From positions 806,001 to 870,000 of the forward strand of contig NZ_LT670817.1 of the NCBI RefSeq assembly GCF_900129425.1: a stretch of DNA of 64,000 nucleotides, in the 5' to 3' direction. Made by a program: the position numbers and the translations under genes. Under the pieces are notes generated by a model. It ran no database searches. It saw only the letters and a list, made by a program, of their open reading frames with translations, and was not told where the DNA came from. How positions within the stretch are numbered: position 1 is the stretch's first letter; each line of letters begins with the position of its first letter. Shown in pieces: positions 34,945-42,878 of the stretch. This DNA comes from Bradyrhizobium erythrophlei (GTDB lineage Bacteria > Pseudomonadota > Alphaproteobacteria > Rhizobiales > Xanthobacteraceae).

Positions 34945-35268
34945 CTATCGGACCACCTCTTCTCGCCCGTCTTCTTCCAACGATTTAATTTTGATTTGAG
35001 TATTGTTGAAATTAACGCCCATCAGTGCACCATCGACCCACTTCCGCCGGCAACGACGGAATACAGGATTGCCGAACCCGGTCAGCAGGAGGAAAAATTC
35101 ATTCAGTTCGGCCACATGACCGGTTAGCTCGATCTGCGCTTCGCTGTCAGAAATTTCGATCAAACGGCCCTCACCACACCGCGTCCCATCGATCGTCATC
35201 ACCTTGATGTCGAGTGGCTGATCGAATTTGACGTGAGGCTCATCCGTTCCGGATGGATCGATTCTCAT
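34945..35268 (-). CDS. PilZ-like domain protein (107 aa)
   Basis: A single PilZ-type beta-barrel is likely: VKFDQPLDIKVMTIDGTRCGEGRLIEISDSEAQIEL split over two strands, then FRRCRRKWVDGALMGVNF near the end, which matches the second half of PilZ. The c-di-GMP-binding RxxxR motif is not evident at the N-terminus, so nucleotide binding is uncertain. The start ATG overlaps the stop of the 54-aa gene (ATGA). Confidence 0.7.
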   Translation of the reverse strand: MRIDPSGTDEPHVKFDQPLDIKVMTIDGTRCGEGRLIEISDSEAQIELTGHVAELNEFFLLLTGFGNPVFRRCRRKWVDGALMGVNFNNTQIKIKSLEEDGREEVVR

Positions 35269-35429
35269 AATCCCTCAAATCGTGCCCGCGCGGCCTCGCC
35301 ATGGAATTCGGTCTTGTGCCTTCGGATCACATCGTGCCGCGCTTTGATCCTCGCATCATCGCGCACGTGTCGACGCCGGCGCTCCCGTTCTTCGAACCCT
35401 TTGCGTTCGGCATCAGCTTCGGTCAGCAT
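35265..35429 (-). CDS. Small highly basic/charged protein (54 aa), coupled to the PilZ-like gene
   Basis: MLTEADAERKGFEERERRRR continues with VRDDARIKARHDVIRRH and ends FEGL. The protein is one long charged helix. An excellent AGGAG lies 6 bases before the ATG, and the stop overlaps the PilZ-like start by 4 bases. Spacing, ribosome-binding site and overlap together make it a credible gene too short for usual size cut-offs. Confidence 0.65.
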   Translation of the reverse strand: MLTEADAERKGFEERERRRRHVRDDARIKARHDVIRRHKTEFHGEAARARFEGL

Positions 35430-35682
35430 TGTTGCTCCTTTTTATTCTTCGAAGTTGAGCAATCAGAAACGCAGCCTCGAGTTCTGAAACAATCCTCGAT
35501 TTCGTTCGGATTTTCCTCAATTTTGAATCGGGGGAGATGGCAGAAGAGGTACCTTTGCAGGCTGTGTCAGAGGAACAATATTGTTTATGGCCGTTAGGTA
35601 GTCGTCTCCTCGAGGACCTTCGCAGCCTTAATCATCAAACAAAGGCTCCATTTGTTGTTTTGCAAACAACGACGGAGAAACC

Positions 35683-35916
35683 ATGAAGCTCACCACAATA
35701 GCATTAGCCTCTGCGTTCGCGCTCGCCAGTACGGTTGCGCCTGCAAAGACGGTTCGTCATAGGCCGAGCGTCAGGACCCATCATTTGCATAGAGCCATAC
35801 CGCCGGGCAGACCGGATTTTTCGTATCCGAACTACGGCAATCCAGGCGGTCCAACCGGCGTGTCCGCGGGCGGATTCATGTCGAACGGAAGGAGCGCCTC
35901 CGAGTTCGGCGGCTAA
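35683..35916 (+). CDS. Small secreted Gly/Pro/Asn-rich protein (77 aa)
   Basis: Signal peptide MKLTTIALASAFALASTVAPA, then a His/Arg-rich stretch and FSYPNYGNPGGPTGVSAGG. GGAGA precedes the ATG. The start MKLTxxALAxxFAL and the NGNP/GNPGG region resemble the protein encoded at 37430-37693, so the two are paralogues flanking the ArsR operon. Probably periplasmic; function unknown. Confidence 0.65.
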   Translation: MKLTTIALASAFALASTVAPAKTVRHRPSVRTHHLHRAIPPGRPDFSYPNYGNPGGPTGVSAGGFMSNGRSASEFGG

Positions 35917-36083
35917 AGCGTGTTGAGGAAACTTTACCTCTCCCATAGGGGAGAGGTCGGCGCACCCGGATCGGCGTTTCGGCGCTGCGGGAATCGGCCA
36001 CACGGCATCCCACGTTCCCGTTTGACTCACACATATCTCGGCGGTTATATATTAATCCATAGCCAGCAGGTTATCGATCCCAA

Positions 36084-36407
36084 ATGCCGAACGCTCACAA
36101 TCTGCTCTTCAGGACGCTGGCCGATCCGACCCGGCGGGCTCTGTTCGAACGATTGTGCCGTGAAGGCGAGCAGACGGTGGGGGCCCTGACGGCTCAGTCC
36201 GGGGTCTCGCAACCGGCCGTCTCAAAGCATCTCGGGGTCCTGAAGCAGGCCGGGCTGGTGCGCGACCGCCACGAAGGCCGCCAGACGCACTATAGCGCGC
36301 AGCTCGGCGCCCTGTCCCCGCTGATCGACTGGACCAGCCAAATGGCCGGCTTCTGGCAAAGCCGGTTCGATCACCTCGAAGATCTCCTCAAAAGGATGGA
36401 CCAATGA
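36084..36407 (+). CDS. ArsR-family transcriptional regulator
   Basis: A 107-residue winged-helix repressor of the ArsR/SmtB family, of the kind paired with SRPBCC (AHSA1) genes. The start NLLFRTLADPTRRALFERL, the recognition helix VSQPAVSKHLGVL and the wing VRDRHEGRQTHY are all present. No metal-binding Cys cluster is seen, so the signal is probably not a metal. Its TGA stop overlaps the next gene's ATG. Confidence 0.92.
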   Translation: MPNAHNLLFRTLADPTRRALFERLCREGEQTVGALTAQSGVSQPAVSKHLGVLKQAGLVRDRHEGRQTHYSAQLGALSPLIDWTSQMAGFWQSRFDHLEDLLKRMDQ

Positions 36408-36450
36408 GCAAACCTGCGACCGCAACGCTCTCCGTCGTTGCCAAACGAGC
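36361..36450 (+). repeat. Operon-internal direct repeat, copy 1
   Basis: Spans the 3' end of the ArsR gene and the first codons of the DUF1801 gene. About 88 percent identical by eye to 36941-37029, with one 1-base gap. Confidence 0.8.
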
Positions 36451-36913
36451 GACAGCGACCATGAAGAAGAAGGGGAGCGGCTCGAAGGAAGTAACAGCAG
36501 GAGACTCTCCCTCCCGGCTGATCGATGCGAGAATCAAGGAGCTCAATGATTGGCGCGGCGAGACGCTCGCTCGAATCCGAACTCTCATCAGGCAAGCCGA
36601 CCCCGAAGTGGTCGAGGAGTGGAAGTGGCGAGGGGTTCCGGTGTGGTCGCACGGCGGAATCATCTGCACCGGTGAGACGTACAAGAATGTCGTGAAGATG
36701 ACCTTCGCCAAAGGCGCCTCGCTGGAGGACCCTTCAGGCCTGTTCAACTCCAGCCTCGAAGGCAACACCAGGCGCGCCATCGATCTCCACGAGGGCGACA
36801 GGATCGATGAAAGGGCGTTGAAGGCGCTCATTCGCGCGGCCGTCGCACTGAACATGTCGGTGCGAGCTGCGGCTGGCCCCGCGCGCTCCCGGAACAGACC
36901 GCAGAGCGCTTGA
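36404..36913 (+). CDS. DUF1801 domain protein with a borrowed N-terminus
   Basis: A 169-residue cytoplasmic protein with a DUF1801 (YdhG-like) domain from about residue 38: IKELNDWRGETLARIRTLI, PVWSHGGIICTGE, KMTFAKGASL and the C-terminal RAIDLHEGDRIDERALKALI. Its first 14 residues (MSKPATATLSVVAK) copy the start of the SRPBCC protein encoded downstream, because the operon junction is duplicated. It is translationally coupled to arsR (ATGA). Function of DUF1801 is unknown. Confidence 0.85.
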   Translation: MSKPATATLSVVAKRATATMKKKGSGSKEVTAGDSPSRLIDARIKELNDWRGETLARIRTLIRQADPEVVEEWKWRGVPVWSHGGIICTGETYKNVVKMTFAKGASLEDPSGLFNSSLEGNTRRAIDLHEGDRIDERALKALIRAAVALNMSVRAAAGPARSRNRPQSA

Positions 36914-36940
36914 GAAGCGGGTCATTGGCTGGTTTCACAG

Positions 36941-37029
36941 GCCAGTTCGATCACCTCGAAGATCACCCAAAAGGATGGACCAATGACCAAGCCTGCGCCC
37001 GAAACGCTCTCCGTCGTTGTCGAACGTGA
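36941..37029 (+). repeat. Operon-internal direct repeat, copy 2
   Basis: Contains a remnant of the arsR 3' end (readable as QFDHLED in one frame) and the start of the SRPBCC gene. Partner of 36361-36450. Confidence 0.8.
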
Positions 37030-37393
37030 GATACCTTATCCGCCGGAAAAGATCTGGCGCGCGCTCACGCAACCACACCTGATCGAGGAGTGGCTCATGA
37101 AGAACGATTTCAAGCCTGTCGTGGACCACCGCTTCAATCTTCGCGCCGACTGGGGCTCTGTCGACTGTCAGGTCGTGGCAGTCGAGCCGGACAAAACGCT
37201 GTCTTATACGTGGGGAGCCTACGGCCTCGAGAGTGTCGTCACCTGGACTCTCACCGCTACGAGCACGGGGACCCACCTGCGCATGGAGCAGTCGGGCTTC
37301 CGGCCGGATCAGCAACAGGCCTACCAAGGTGCCAAGGCTGGGTGGCCGCGGTTCGTCGCTGCGCTTGAACAGGTTGTGGCGCGGATAGACTGA
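36983..37393 (+). CDS. SRPBCC (AHSA1-like) domain protein
   Basis: A 136-residue helix-grip protein with a hydrophobic ligand cavity. It shows VEREIPYPPEKIWRALTQPHLIEEWLMKNDF, then LSYTWGAYGLESVVTWTLT and a long C-terminal helix (QAYQGAKAGWPRF). Genes of this kind are typically the second gene of ArsR operons. A terminator follows directly. Ligand unknown. Confidence 0.9.
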   Translation: MTKPAPETLSVVVEREIPYPPEKIWRALTQPHLIEEWLMKNDFKPVVDHRFNLRADWGSVDCQVVAVEPDKTLSYTWGAYGLESVVTWTLTATSTGTHLRMEQSGFRPDQQQAYQGAKAGWPRFVAALEQVVARID

Positions 37394-37403
37394 AGTTGGC
37401 AAA

Positions 37404-37426
37404 AAAGCCCCGCAATGCGGGGCTTT
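37404..37426. terminator. Bidirectional terminator
   Basis: Perfect 10-bp stem AAAGCCCCGC/GCGGGGCTTT with an AAT loop. It lies between convergent genes (36983-37393 on + and 37430-37693 on -), with A and T runs on both sides. Confidence 0.9.
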
Positions 37427-37429
37427 CTC

Positions 37430-37693
37430 TTAGTTGTAGCCGCTGGTGCCGGGTGTCGAGCCACCCCACTGGGAGTCGCCGGTGCCGCTCAACGTGGTCG
37501 GACCGTCCGGATTGCCGTTCGGATTGCCGTTGTTCGGCCTAAGGTGGAACGTCGGCTGTTCGTCGCTCATGCCGTACTGATCGTACGCATTGCGATAGTG
37601 ATTGGCGTCCGACCTATGATGATAGGTGTGCGCAAACGCGGCCGTGCCGGAGAGCGCGAACACAGTAGCTAGTGCCATTGCCGTGAGTTTCAT
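37430..37693 (-). CDS. Small secreted Gly/Asn/Pro-rich protein (87 aa)
   Basis: Signal peptide MKLTAMALATVFALSGTAAFA, then His/Tyr-rich sequence and NGNPNGNPDGPTTLSGTG. Related in design to the protein at 35683-35916. The ATG at 37693 is taken because it starts the signal peptide. Probably periplasmic; function unknown. Confidence 0.65.
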   Translation of the reverse strand: MKLTAMALATVFALSGTAAFAHTYHHRSDANHYRNAYDQYGMSDEQPTFHLRPNNGNPNGNPDGPTTLSGTGDSQWGGSTPGTSGYN

Positions 37694-38038
37694 GATCTTG
37701 TCCTTGTTGCCGTGTGTTGCCGTGTCGATGGTTGTTTTCCCCTTGCAATCGAGATAGGAAGCAACCGCGGCCGCTCCATTAAAATCTTCTTTAGACGCGA
37801 TAGCGGAAACGCGAGCGAACGTGTCATGCCGTTCACATCTCGCAGACCGCCGATGCTGAGCGATCGTCCTGCATCGCGCATCATCGGACTTTGCTGGCCG
37901 GTCGGCTTCGTTAGCCCCTGAGCGATTCCGCATGAAGCGATGGCCGACAACGAGATAACGCGCGCCCCGTGCTGCCACGCCCTTGCCAACCCCGCTCCAT
38001 TCACCCAGAATTCGTCAACAAACGCTTCGGGGGGAATC

Positions 38039-38422
38039 ATGCTTGCTTTCCGGTCCGGAAATTTCCAGCTCGGCTTGGTGCTGGCCACGGCGTTTTCATG
38101 CTCGACGTTCCCGACGGCAGGCCGGGCCTATACGCCCGAGGAGCAGCAAGCCTGCAGCGACGATGCGTTTCGGCTTTGCAGCGCCGAGATTCGGGATGTC
38201 GATCTCGTCACGGTCTGCATGATCAGGAACAAATCGCAGCTCTCTCCGGGGTGCCGGGTATTCTTCAGACCGGAGTCCGCGGTGACGCCGGTCGTGGCGG
38301 GAAGTCCGCTGAGCATCAGGCCGGCGGCGTCGCGCAAGCCTGGCAGCGTCAAGCCGCGCAAACCGAAACAGCCGGCCAGGCCGGGCGCGACCAGACGCAG
38401 CAAGAACAAAAACGGATTATAG
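38039..38422 (+). CDS. Exported Cys-containing protein (127 aa)
   Basis: A signal peptide (LGLVLATAFSCSTFPTAGRA) is followed by a compact Cys module: EQQACSDDAFRLC, EIRDVDLVTVCM and SPGC. This is the pattern of exported Cys-rich-repeat proteins common in rhizobia. The C-terminal 55 residues are Pro/Arg/Lys-rich and disordered. The ATG at 38039 is preceded by GGGGGGAA. Function unknown. Confidence 0.75.
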   Translation: MLAFRSGNFQLGLVLATAFSCSTFPTAGRAYTPEEQQACSDDAFRLCSAEIRDVDLVTVCMIRNKSQLSPGCRVFFRPESAVTPVVAGSPLSIRPAASRKPGSVKPRKPKQPARPGATRRSKNKNGL

Positions 38423-38642
38423 TTTCGTTCGTTTTGGCGCTGCAGTTGATAGTCGCCACTGATTTTCTGCCATTACAGGCTGGCCTGATCATGTCTGCCA
38501 ACCCTCGCCGATCTCGCAACAGGCGTCACGGACGTCTTATTAATCATCGTCGAGCTTGCCTAGGAAACAACTAAGGGTTGCTGTATTGTCTAGCATGGCA
38601 TTAGGAAGGTCTCTCTCGGCCTGATGCGAGAGGGAAGAAGAT

Positions 38643-39407
38643 ATGAAGACTGAACTTGTAGTGGCGATTATCGCGGGCGTTGTGGCTCTTGGCTCCGCCG
38701 GCGGCACAATTTGGAGCTCGGTGACCAACACTCGCCATTCCGACGCAAACACGAAGGCAATTGAAGAATTAAAGATAGCGAATGATCGAACTAAAGCTGC
38801 TGCTCAGCGAGAGAAAGAAATTTCGATTTTCAGGGAGCCGCTTGCCCGGTCAGCCTACGATTTGCAGAGCCGACTATATAACATTTTGGAACAGAACCTA
38901 ATCCAGGTGTTTCTCGTCGGGGGAAATGATCGCGAGAGGTCTTACGTCACCAACAATACGGCGTTTCTTATCGGGCAATACTTATGTTGGACTGAACTGG
39001 TCCGCAGAAAACTTCAATTCATCGACTTAGGAGAAAGTTCGAAAACAAAAGAGCTTTTGGACCTTCAGGACAACATTTACGGCTTGTGGGGGACGGATGC
39101 ACAACCGCCCTTGCTCCGAATCTTTGCCGGTGAGCAACGAGCAATTGGCGAGGCTCTTATTTCTACTAACGGAGAGACGTCGGAATGCATGGGCTACGGT
39201 GCGTTTCTCACGACCTTCACTAAAGGGAAAAACCCGTTGATTGATGCGATTAAGGCGGACATTCTTTCGCTCGAAACCGCATCCGGTCAAGCTAACGAGA
39301 GGCTAACCAATCTCCAGCATGCCTTAATCGACTTGCTCGCGATGCTCGATCCGAATTTTCTCCGATTCCCTGAGAAGAAAAGGTCCAAGGTGCAATCGAG
39401 AACCTGA
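38643..39407 (+). CDS. Membrane-anchored hypothetical protein (254 aa)
   Basis: An N-terminal membrane helix (VVAIIAGVVALGSAGGTIW) is followed by a helical, charged segment (NTKAIEELKIANDRTKAAAQREKE) and a soluble helical domain with FREPLARSAYDLQSRLYNILEQ. The gene has a good GAGGGAAGAAG site and is AT-richer than its neighbours, so it may be acquired. I do not recognise the family; proteins of this layout are often found in accessory DNA. Confidence 0.65.
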   Translation: MKTELVVAIIAGVVALGSAGGTIWSSVTNTRHSDANTKAIEELKIANDRTKAAAQREKEISIFREPLARSAYDLQSRLYNILEQNLIQVFLVGGNDRERSYVTNNTAFLIGQYLCWTELVRRKLQFIDLGESSKTKELLDLQDNIYGLWGTDAQPPLLRIFAGEQRAIGEALISTNGETSECMGYGAFLTTFTKGKNPLIDAIKADILSLETASGQANERLTNLQHALIDLLAMLDPNFLRFPEKKRSKVQSRT

Positions 39408-39532
39408 CGCATCACCGCGGTGCAGCATGTTAAATTACAGAAGACGTTCCCTGCTTCCGATAGCGGCATCTGCTTGCCAACCCCCGCGGCCGCGCTCACA
39501 CTTCCTCCACAACAAAAACCGGGAGGAAGCCC

Positions 39533-40726
39533 ATGTTCGTCAGGAAATTGGGACTGGCAGTCGCGGCGCTCGTGGCACTGTCGGCGCCCGCGGCGCTCGC
39601 CCAGAAGCAGTATGGTCCGGGCGTCAGCGATACCGAGATCAAGATCGGGCAGACCATCGCCTATAGCGGACCGGCGTCGGCCTATGGCACGCTCGGCAAG
39701 GTCGAAGCCGCTTATTTCAAATGGCTCAACGACACCAAGGGCGGCATCAACGGCCGCAAGATCACCTTCATCAGCCGCGACGACGGCTACTCGCCGCCGA
39801 AGGCGGTGGAGAATGTGCGCAGCCTGGTGGAAGGCGACGAAGTCGCGCTGATCTTCGGCGTGCTCGGCACGCCGCTCAACATGGCGATCCGGCCCTACCT
39901 GAACAAGCAGGGCGTCCCGCAGCTGTTCGTCGCCGCCGGCTCGTCGGCCCTGAACGACCCCGCGCATTTCCCCTGGACCATGGGCTGGCAGCCGAATTTG
40001 CGCGACGAGGCCAGGTTCTATGCCAAGAACCTGCTCGCCCACAATTCGAAGCCCAAGGTCGCCGTGCTCTACCAGAACGACGATTTCGGCAAGGATCTTT
40101 TGAACGGTCTCAAGGAAGGCCTCGGCGAAGACGCCGACAAGATGATCGTCAGCGCGCAGAACTTTCAGCCGACCGATCCGACCATCGACAGCCAGATGGT
40201 GATCCTGCAGAATTCCGGCGCCGACGCGCTGTTCCTGTTCACCTATGCCAAGCAGGCGGCGCAGGCGATCTCGAAAATGTCCGACCTGAAATGGAAGCCG
40301 GAGACCTATCTGCATCTTGGCGCGGCGTCGGTCGGCGCCACGTTCAAGCCGGCCGGCCTCGACAAGTCCACCGGCATCATGAGCGCTGGCTTCATGAAGG
40401 ACGTCACCGATCCCAAATGGGCCGACGATCCCGACGTCAAGACCTGGACCGCGTGGATGAAGGCCAACATGCCCGGCGCCGATCTCAACGACAGCCTCAC
40501 CGCGGCCGGCTACAGCTTCGGCCAGACAATGGAGCAGGTGCTGAGGCAGTGCGGCGACAACCTTACCCGCGAGAACATCATGAAGCAGGCGGCGAATTTG
40601 CGGGATTTCCGCACCGGCCTGCTGTTGCCGAACAGCCGCATCAACACCAGCCCGACCGACTATCGCGTGGTGACCTATATGCAATTGCAGCGTTTCAACG
40701 GCGCCAGTTGGGACGATGTGAAGTAG
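39533..40726 (+). CDS. ABC transporter substrate-binding protein (branched-chain amino acid type)
   Basis: A 397-residue periplasmic binding protein of the LivK/peripla_BP_6 type. Signal peptide (LGLAVAALVALSAPAALA, then QKQYG); the mature start GVSDTEIKIGQTIAYSGPASAYG is diagnostic. VAVLYQNDDFGKDLL and the central FQPTDPTIDSQM fit two-lobed type I binding proteins. GGGAGGAAG precedes the ATG. No permease or ATPase gene is adjacent, so it is an orphan that may serve a distant transporter for amino acids, amides or aromatic acids. Confidence 0.93.
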   Translation: MFVRKLGLAVAALVALSAPAALAQKQYGPGVSDTEIKIGQTIAYSGPASAYGTLGKVEAAYFKWLNDTKGGINGRKITFISRDDGYSPPKAVENVRSLVEGDEVALIFGVLGTPLNMAIRPYLNKQGVPQLFVAAGSSALNDPAHFPWTMGWQPNLRDEARFYAKNLLAHNSKPKVAVLYQNDDFGKDLLNGLKEGLGEDADKMIVSAQNFQPTDPTIDSQMVILQNSGADALFLFTYAKQAAQAISKMSDLKWKPETYLHLGAASVGATFKPAGLDKSTGIMSAGFMKDVTDPKWADDPDVKTWTAWMKANMPGADLNDSLTAAGYSFGQTMEQVLRQCGDNLTRENIMKQAANLRDFRTGLLLPNSRINTSPTDYRVVTYMQLQRFNGASWDDVK

Positions 40727-41162
40727 GGAAGTGGGCGTTCAGGACATTCCTCGCGGGGGTGTCATTCCGGGGCAGCCCGCAGGGCTGAACCCGGAATCTG
40801 GAGATGATCATCGCGAGATTCCGGGTTCGCGCCAACGCGCGCCCCGGATGACGGGGGCGAGTTGAGACCCGCCGCGGACTCGTTTTGTTCATCCTTTGCC
40901 TGGCGCTTCGCTCCCGATGAAGCGCAACGCTCGGCTAGGTCTGTGGAAACCGATCCCGCATCAACGCTCGGAATTTCGCTTGACCGCTGTTACCGGATAC
41001 CGTCTCGATTCGATTTTCGGCTCTGCTGCAACGCACGGTGTGACTCAAAAGCCAATGCCGCTGATTAATCAGGGCTTCGCCATAATTAATTGCAAATTTT
41101 TCTTCCACGAATCAGCGCGCTGATTCATTTTCGCCTTCTGGGGTCAATCTGGAGGCGAAGGT
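40727..41162. other. Intergenic region with a palindromic repeat
   Basis: No gene in about 435 bases. A REP-like palindrome lies at 40761-40852 and an AT-rich stretch precedes the parA gene. Confidence 0.6.
40761..40852. repeat. REP-like palindrome (GTCATTCCGGGGC type)
   Basis: GTCATTCCGGGGC at the left and GCCCCGGATGAC at the right enclose smaller inverted repeats. A closely similar element lies at 50695-50796. Both follow + strand genes closely and may act as terminators or mRNA stabilisers. Confidence 0.8.
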
Positions 41163-41843
41163 ATGAACGTCATTGTTTTCGCATCGCGTAAAGGTGGCAC
41201 GGGAAAAAGTACCCTTACCGCCCATCTCGCTGCGCATGTCCATAAAGCAACCAAGCCGTGCCTGCTGATCGACGCCGATCCGCAGGGGTCGCTGACGCTG
41301 TGGCACAAGCTGCGCGGCACCAACGAACCGTCGATCAAGACCGCCGTCAATTCCGTCAGCGGGATTGTCGCCGCCGCCAAGCGCGACGGCGTCGAATGGG
41401 TCTTCATCGATACGCCGCCGAACATGTCGGCGGTCGTGGAAGATGCCATCAAGAATGCCACGATGGTGATTATTCCGGCGCGGCCGGGAGTATTCGACGT
41501 CAACGCCGTGCAGGAAACGATTCTGAGCTGCCGCGCCGCGCGCAAGCCCTATGCGGTCGTGCTCAATGGCGCACCGGCACGCAGGGACGAAGCCGAGAGC
41601 CCGATCGTTGCCATCGCCCGTGAATCGCTGGCCAAGTTCCGGGCGCCGGTATGGGGCGGCCAGATCACCAACCGCGCCGATCTGCTGATGGCGCTCGGCC
41701 ATGGCGAGGGCGCGCGGGAATATTATGCCGAGGGCCGCGCGGCGGCGGAAATCGGCCGGCTATGGGCTGCGATCGAACGCTCGGTGAAGGCGATCCGCGG
41801 CAGTGCGTCGGCGAGCGGCACAATGCACAAGCAGGCGGCGTAG
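41163..41843 (+). CDS. Orphan ParA-family ATPase
   Basis: A 226-residue ParA/MinD-type ATPase. Deviant Walker A KGGTGKST at residues 10-17 (Lys10 and Lys15), LIDADPQGSL as switch I and FIDTPPNMS as Walker B. GGAGG precedes the ATG. There is no parB nearby. Single ParA proteins of this size position other cell components (carboxysome, chemotaxis or division factors); the cargo cannot be told from sequence. A terminator follows. Confidence 0.9.
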   Translation: MNVIVFASRKGGTGKSTLTAHLAAHVHKATKPCLLIDADPQGSLTLWHKLRGTNEPSIKTAVNSVSGIVAAAKRDGVEWVFIDTPPNMSAVVEDAIKNATMVIIPARPGVFDVNAVQETILSCRAARKPYAVVLNGAPARRDEAESPIVAIARESLAKFRAPVWGGQITNRADLLMALGHGEGAREYYAEGRAAAEIGRLWAAIERSVKAIRGSASASGTMHKQAA

Positions 41844-41869
41844 TCAGCCGCACTGCCGGTCTGCAAAGA

Positions 41870-41892
41870 ACGCGCGGGCTCCGCGCGTTTTT
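41870..41892 (+). terminator. Terminator of the parA-like gene
   Basis: Perfect 8-bp stem ACGCGCGG/CCGCGCGT with a GCT loop and a five-T tail, 27 bases after the stop. Confidence 0.85.
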
Positions 41893-41964
41893 CGGCTGTG
41901 TGCGCCCAATAGCGCCCTCCCGTCATTGCTATGACGGGAGGATGCGGATGGAGGCGCGAGCGAA

Positions 41965-42099
41965 TTACGCCACCATCAGCACATAGAAGACGATCACCGG
42001 CGACAGGCCCAGAATCACCGACCAGATGCCGATCGACCAGAGAATGTCCTCGGTGGTAAAGCCTTGCTGTTCCGGGAATGGATTATCCTGAGTACTCAC
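41965..42099 (-). CDS. Tiny membrane protein (44 aa), paralogue 1
   Basis: A GTG-started frame, MSTQDNPFPEQQGFTTEDI, leads into one hydrophobic segment (LWSIGIWSVILGLSPVIVFYV) and ends LMVA. GGGGAC lies about 7 bases upstream. It resembles the 50-residue protein encoded at 42231-42383 (LWxVxLGLxPVxxFxxLM), which makes both credible genes. Confidence 0.6.
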   Translation of the reverse strand: MSTQDNPFPEQQGFTTEDILWSIGIWSVILGLSPVIVFYVLMVA

Positions 42100-42230
42100 G
42101 ACGTCCCCGCGTTTTTTGTTCTTGCGCGGAGTTTGATACACGCCGGCTTTTAAAAAGCCGGTCGCAATTTCGCTCGCATTTGACCACGGGTGCTACCGCG
42201 GATTAACCACGGAAGGCCCTGCCGCGATCG

Positions 42231-42383
42231 TCAGCTTCCCATCAGCATGTGGAAGGCCATGACCGGCGTCAGGCCCAGCAGCACCGCCCACAGCCCGAAC
42301 GACGATACCAGAAGAAAATCCTGCATCAGTTCGGTCCGCTCGGAAGTCGGATAGCCGGCCGTCTGAATGGCTGAAGTGGTCAT
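42231..42383 (-). CDS. Tiny membrane protein (50 aa), paralogue 2
   Basis: MTTSAIQTAGYPTSERTELM is followed by a hydrophobic segment (SSFGLWAVLLGLTPVMAFHM) and ends LMGS. A GGGGGA site lies about 8 bases before the ATG. Related to the 44-residue protein 130 bp downstream on the same strand. Function unknown. Confidence 0.62.
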   Translation of the reverse strand: MTTSAIQTAGYPTSERTELMQDFLLVSSFGLWAVLLGLTPVMAFHMLMGS

Positions 42384-42549
42384 TGTTTCCCCCGTCCTTG
42401 GTTGTTGGGGGATTCAATAAGCCTCAAATTCTAAAGATACGGCCGCGGCACCGTTCGAATGTGAGAGGCCGGCGTCACCGCGCATTAACCAGGCCGGCCT
42501 GTGCAAGGCCGACCTCGGTGTCCCCGACAGCCATCGCTGACGCCGTGAA

Positions 42550-42834
42550 CTACCGATCCGCGCGGCCGACCACGTCCATCAATTCCGCGATCTTGCGGCG
42601 CTGATCGGCCTTGTCGCCGGACGAAATCGCATGCTCGACGCAATGGGCGATGTGGTCACGCAGGATTTCCTCCTCGACCCGTCGCAGCGCCGCCTTTGCC
42701 GCGGCGATCTGCGTCACCACGTCGATGCAATAGCGGTCGTCCTCGACCATCCCGGCGAGGCCCCGGATCTGGCCTTCAATTCGTTTCAATCGTTTCAGGC
42801 AGGAGGTCTTGATCTCTGTTCTCATCACGCTCAT
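42550..42834 (-). CDS. csoR: Copper-sensing repressor, CsoR family
   Basis: A 94-residue all-helical DUF156 repressor. The Cu(I) ligands of CsoR are at the exact family positions, Cys36, His61 and Cys65 (DRYC, then RDHIAHC). Without copper CsoR tetramers hold DNA; Cu(I) releases it. The gene is divergent from the copper ATPase gene, and a palindrome abuts its start codon. An ATG three codons further in (MRTEIK) is an alternative start. Confidence 0.92.
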   Translation of the reverse strand: MSVMRTEIKTSCLKRLKRIEGQIRGLAGMVEDDRYCIDVVTQIAAAKAALRRVEEEILRDHIAHCVEHAISSGDKADQRRKIAELMDVVGRADR

Positions 42835-42851
42835 ATACCCCCCTAGGGTAT
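42835..42851. promoter_or_regulatory. Candidate CsoR operator between csoR and the copper ATPase
   Basis: Inverted repeat ATACCC-CCCTA-GGGTAT, directly next to the csoR ATG and 28 bases before the ATPase start codon. GC-rich centres flanked by AT/TA are usual in CsoR/RcnR-family operators. One site could control both genes. Confidence 0.7.
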
Positions 42852-42878
42852 GTTATTCAAGTGGCCAGGAGAGCTTTG

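Noticed and set aside
39287..40684. 465-codon open frame on - across the ABC binding protein gene
   Set aside because: Shadow of a well-supported gene on +; repetitive Val/Gly/Arg/His composition.
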